DNA from: DATKMS01 sp041497995
GTDB taxonomy: Bacteria; Desulfobacterota; Binatia; HRBIN30
Length of the DNA stretch: 7,992 bases
Reading direction: 5' to 3'
Assembly: GCA_041497995.1 (NCBI GenBank)
Contig: JBGQHM010000308.1
Coordinates: forward strand, 1-7,992
In this document: one piece after another, positions 6,577-7,992 of the stretch
Layout: every line of letters starts with the position of its first letter
Position numbering within the stretch: the first letter of the stretch is position 1
Notes under the pieces: model-generated
The model's input: the letters and a program-made list of their open reading frames with translations, nothing else
Told to the model about the DNA's origin: nothing
Databases searched by the model: none
Program-made: the position numbers and the translations under genes

Positions 6577-7989
6577 TCAGGCGTCGAAGTAGAGGTTGAA
6601 CTCGTGCGGGTGCGGCCGCAGCCGCATCGCGCTCACCTCGTTGGCCATCTTGTACTCGATCCACGTCTCGATCACGTCCTCCGTGAACACGTCCCCCTGC
6701 AGCAGGAACTCGTGGTCGTTCCTCAAGTTGTTCAACGCCGCGTCCAGACTCGCCGGCATCCCCGGCACGTCCTTCAACTCCTCCGGCGTCAACGCGTAGA
6801 TGTCCTTGTCGAGCGGGTCCCCCGGGCTCAGCCGCTTCGCGATCCCGTCCAGCCCCGCCATCAACATCGCCGCGAACGCCATGTACCCGTTCGCCGTCGG
6901 GTCCGGAAACCGCACCTCGATCCGCTTCGCCTTCGGACTCGGGCTGTACATCGGGATGCGCACCGCCGCACTCCGATTGCGGCTCGAGTACGCCAAGTTC
7001 ACCGGCGCCTCGAACCCCGGCACCAGCCGCCGATAGCTGTTCGTGGTCGGGTTGGTGAACGCCGCCAGCGCCGTCGCGTGCTTCAGAATCCCGGCGATGT
7101 AGTGCATCGCCAGCTCGCTCATCCCCCCGTACCCGTTGCCCGCAAACAGCGGCTTCTCCCCCTTCCAGATACTCTGGTGCACGTGCATCCCGCTGCCGTT
7201 GTCCCCAAAAATCGGCTTCGGCATGAACGTCACCGTCTTGCCGTGCCGCCGCGCCACGTTCTTGCACACATACTTGTACCACAGCAGCGCGTCGCCCATC
7301 TTCACCAACGGCAAGAACCGCAGATCGATCTCCGCCTGCCCCGCCGTCGCCACCTCGTGGTGGTGCTTCTCCACCCGCAGCCCCACGCTCTCCATCGCGC
7401 GCACCATCTCGGTGCGGATGTCCTGCTGGCTGTCGGTGGGCGGCACCGGAAAGTACCCTTCCTTGTAGCGCGGCTTGTAGCCCAGATTCGGGTGCTCCTC
7501 GCGCCCCGTGTTCCACTGCCCTTCGACCGAGTCCAGAAAGTAAAACCCTTCGTGCTGGTTCTGCCCGTAGCGGATGTCATCGAAGATGAAAAACTCCGGC
7601 TCCGGCCCGAAGTACGCTACGTCGCCCACGCCGGTCGACTGCAGGTACGCCTCGGCCTTGCGCGCGATGTTGCGCGGGTCGCGCGTGTAGTCCTCCTTGG
7701 TGATCGGGTCGGCGATGTTGCAGATCAGCGACATCGTCGGCACCTCGGTGAACGGGTCCATCACCGCCGTCGTCGGGTCGGGCATCACCAGCATGTCGCT
7801 GGCGTGGATCGGCTGCCAGCCGCGGATCGACGAGCCGTCGAACCCCGAGCCCTCCTCGAAAAATGCCTCGTCGATCTCGCTGACCGGTACCGTGAAGTGT
7901 TGCCAGATCCCCAGAAAGTCGTTGAACTTCACATCCACCGCCACCGCCTTCTGCTCCTTCATGTACTTGATCGCTTCTTTCGCGGTCAT
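6577..7989 (-). CDS. glnA: Glutamine synthetase type I
   Basis: This cytosolic dodecameric enzyme makes glutamine from glutamate, ammonia and ATP. The 470 residues match the GSI family length. Visible motifs are the Asp51 loop (GFDGSSIRG, 49-57), metal and substrate residues E130 and E132 in GPEPEFF, GQAEIDLRF with E220, NGSGMHVH (264-271, H269), NPTTNSYRRL (313-322), the flap PGFEAP with E327, and RNRSAAVRIP starting at R337. Tyr398 in DKDIYALTPEE fits the adenylylation site of GSI-beta enzymes, so control by GlnE-type adenylylation is likely; this is inferred from family knowledge. The C terminus is PHPHEFNLYFDA. The ATG complement lies at 7987-7989, with only three bases left upstream, so the ribosome binding site, promoter and any glnB neighbour are out of view. 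It converges on ileS-lspA. Its stop is a TGA 28 bases before the terminator hairpin. Confidence 0.99.
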   Translation of the reverse strand: MTAKEAIKYMKEQKAVAVDVKFNDFLGIWQHFTVPVSEIDEAFFEEGSGFDGSSIRGWQPIHASDMLVMPDPTTAVMDPFTEVPTMSLICNIADPITKEDYTRDPRNIARKAEAYLQSTGVGDVAYFGPEPEFFIFDDIRYGQNQHEGFYFLDSVEGQWNTGREEHPNLGYKPRYKEGYFPVPPTDSQQDIRTEMVRAMESVGLRVEKHHHEVATAGQAEIDLRFLPLVKMGDALLWYKYVCKNVARRHGKTVTFMPKPIFGDNGSGMHVHQSIWKGEKPLFAGNGYGGMSELAMHYIAGILKHATALAAFTNPTTNSYRRLVPGFEAPVNLAYSSRNRSAAVRIPMYSPSPKAKRIEVRFPDPTANGYMAFAAMLMAGLDGIAKRLSPGDPLDKDIYALTPEELKDVPGMPASLDAALNNLRNDHEFLLQGDVFTEDVIETWIEYKMANEVSAMRLRPHPHEFNLYFDA

Positions 7990-7992
7990 ACC

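Noticed and set aside
6560..7516. A 318-codon open frame on the minus strand within glnA, in another frame
   Set aside because: The translation is low-complexity Gly, Ala, Arg and Glu, typical of an out-of-frame reading of a GC-rich gene; glnA explains the whole stretch.

Overview
The window is GC-rich, gene-dense bacterial DNA with five genes and no mobile element, CRISPR array, tRNA or rRNA that I can see. The proteins look like those of a free-living Gram-negative soil or sediment bacterium, perhaps a deltaproteobacterial-type or related lineage. That placement is inferred from gene content and GC-rich codon use only; no marker here fixes the phylum.

Region 1 (1-3081, + strand) is an accessory set of three enzymes read in one direction with gaps of 17 and 13 bases. 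It holds the C-terminal half of a cytochrome P450 cut by the window edge, a classical short-chain dehydrogenase/reductase (SDR), and a YtcJ-like metal-dependent amidohydrolase. Together they suggest oxidation of a substrate by hydroxylation, then oxidation or reduction of the alcohol or carbonyl, then hydrolysis of an amide, ester or similar bond. The substrate cannot be read from the sequence.

Region 2 (3171-6481, + strand) is the housekeeping pair ileS-lspA, overlapping by four bases (ATGA). A reasonable sigma70-like promoter lies in the 89-base gap upstream, so the pair may be transcribed separately from the accessory genes.

Region 3 (6482-6576) is a 95-base gap between converging genes. 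It holds a small palindrome that resembles a dispersed intergenic repeat, and a strong GC hairpin whose U-tract lies on the minus-strand side, making it the probable terminator of glnA.

Region 4 (6577-7989, - strand) is a complete type I glutamine synthetase gene, glnA, with its start codon three bases from the window end. It carries a Tyr at the adenylylation position.

No previously undescribed system is evident. The observations most worth a second look are the P450-SDR-amidohydrolase cluster and the palindrome beside the glnA terminator.
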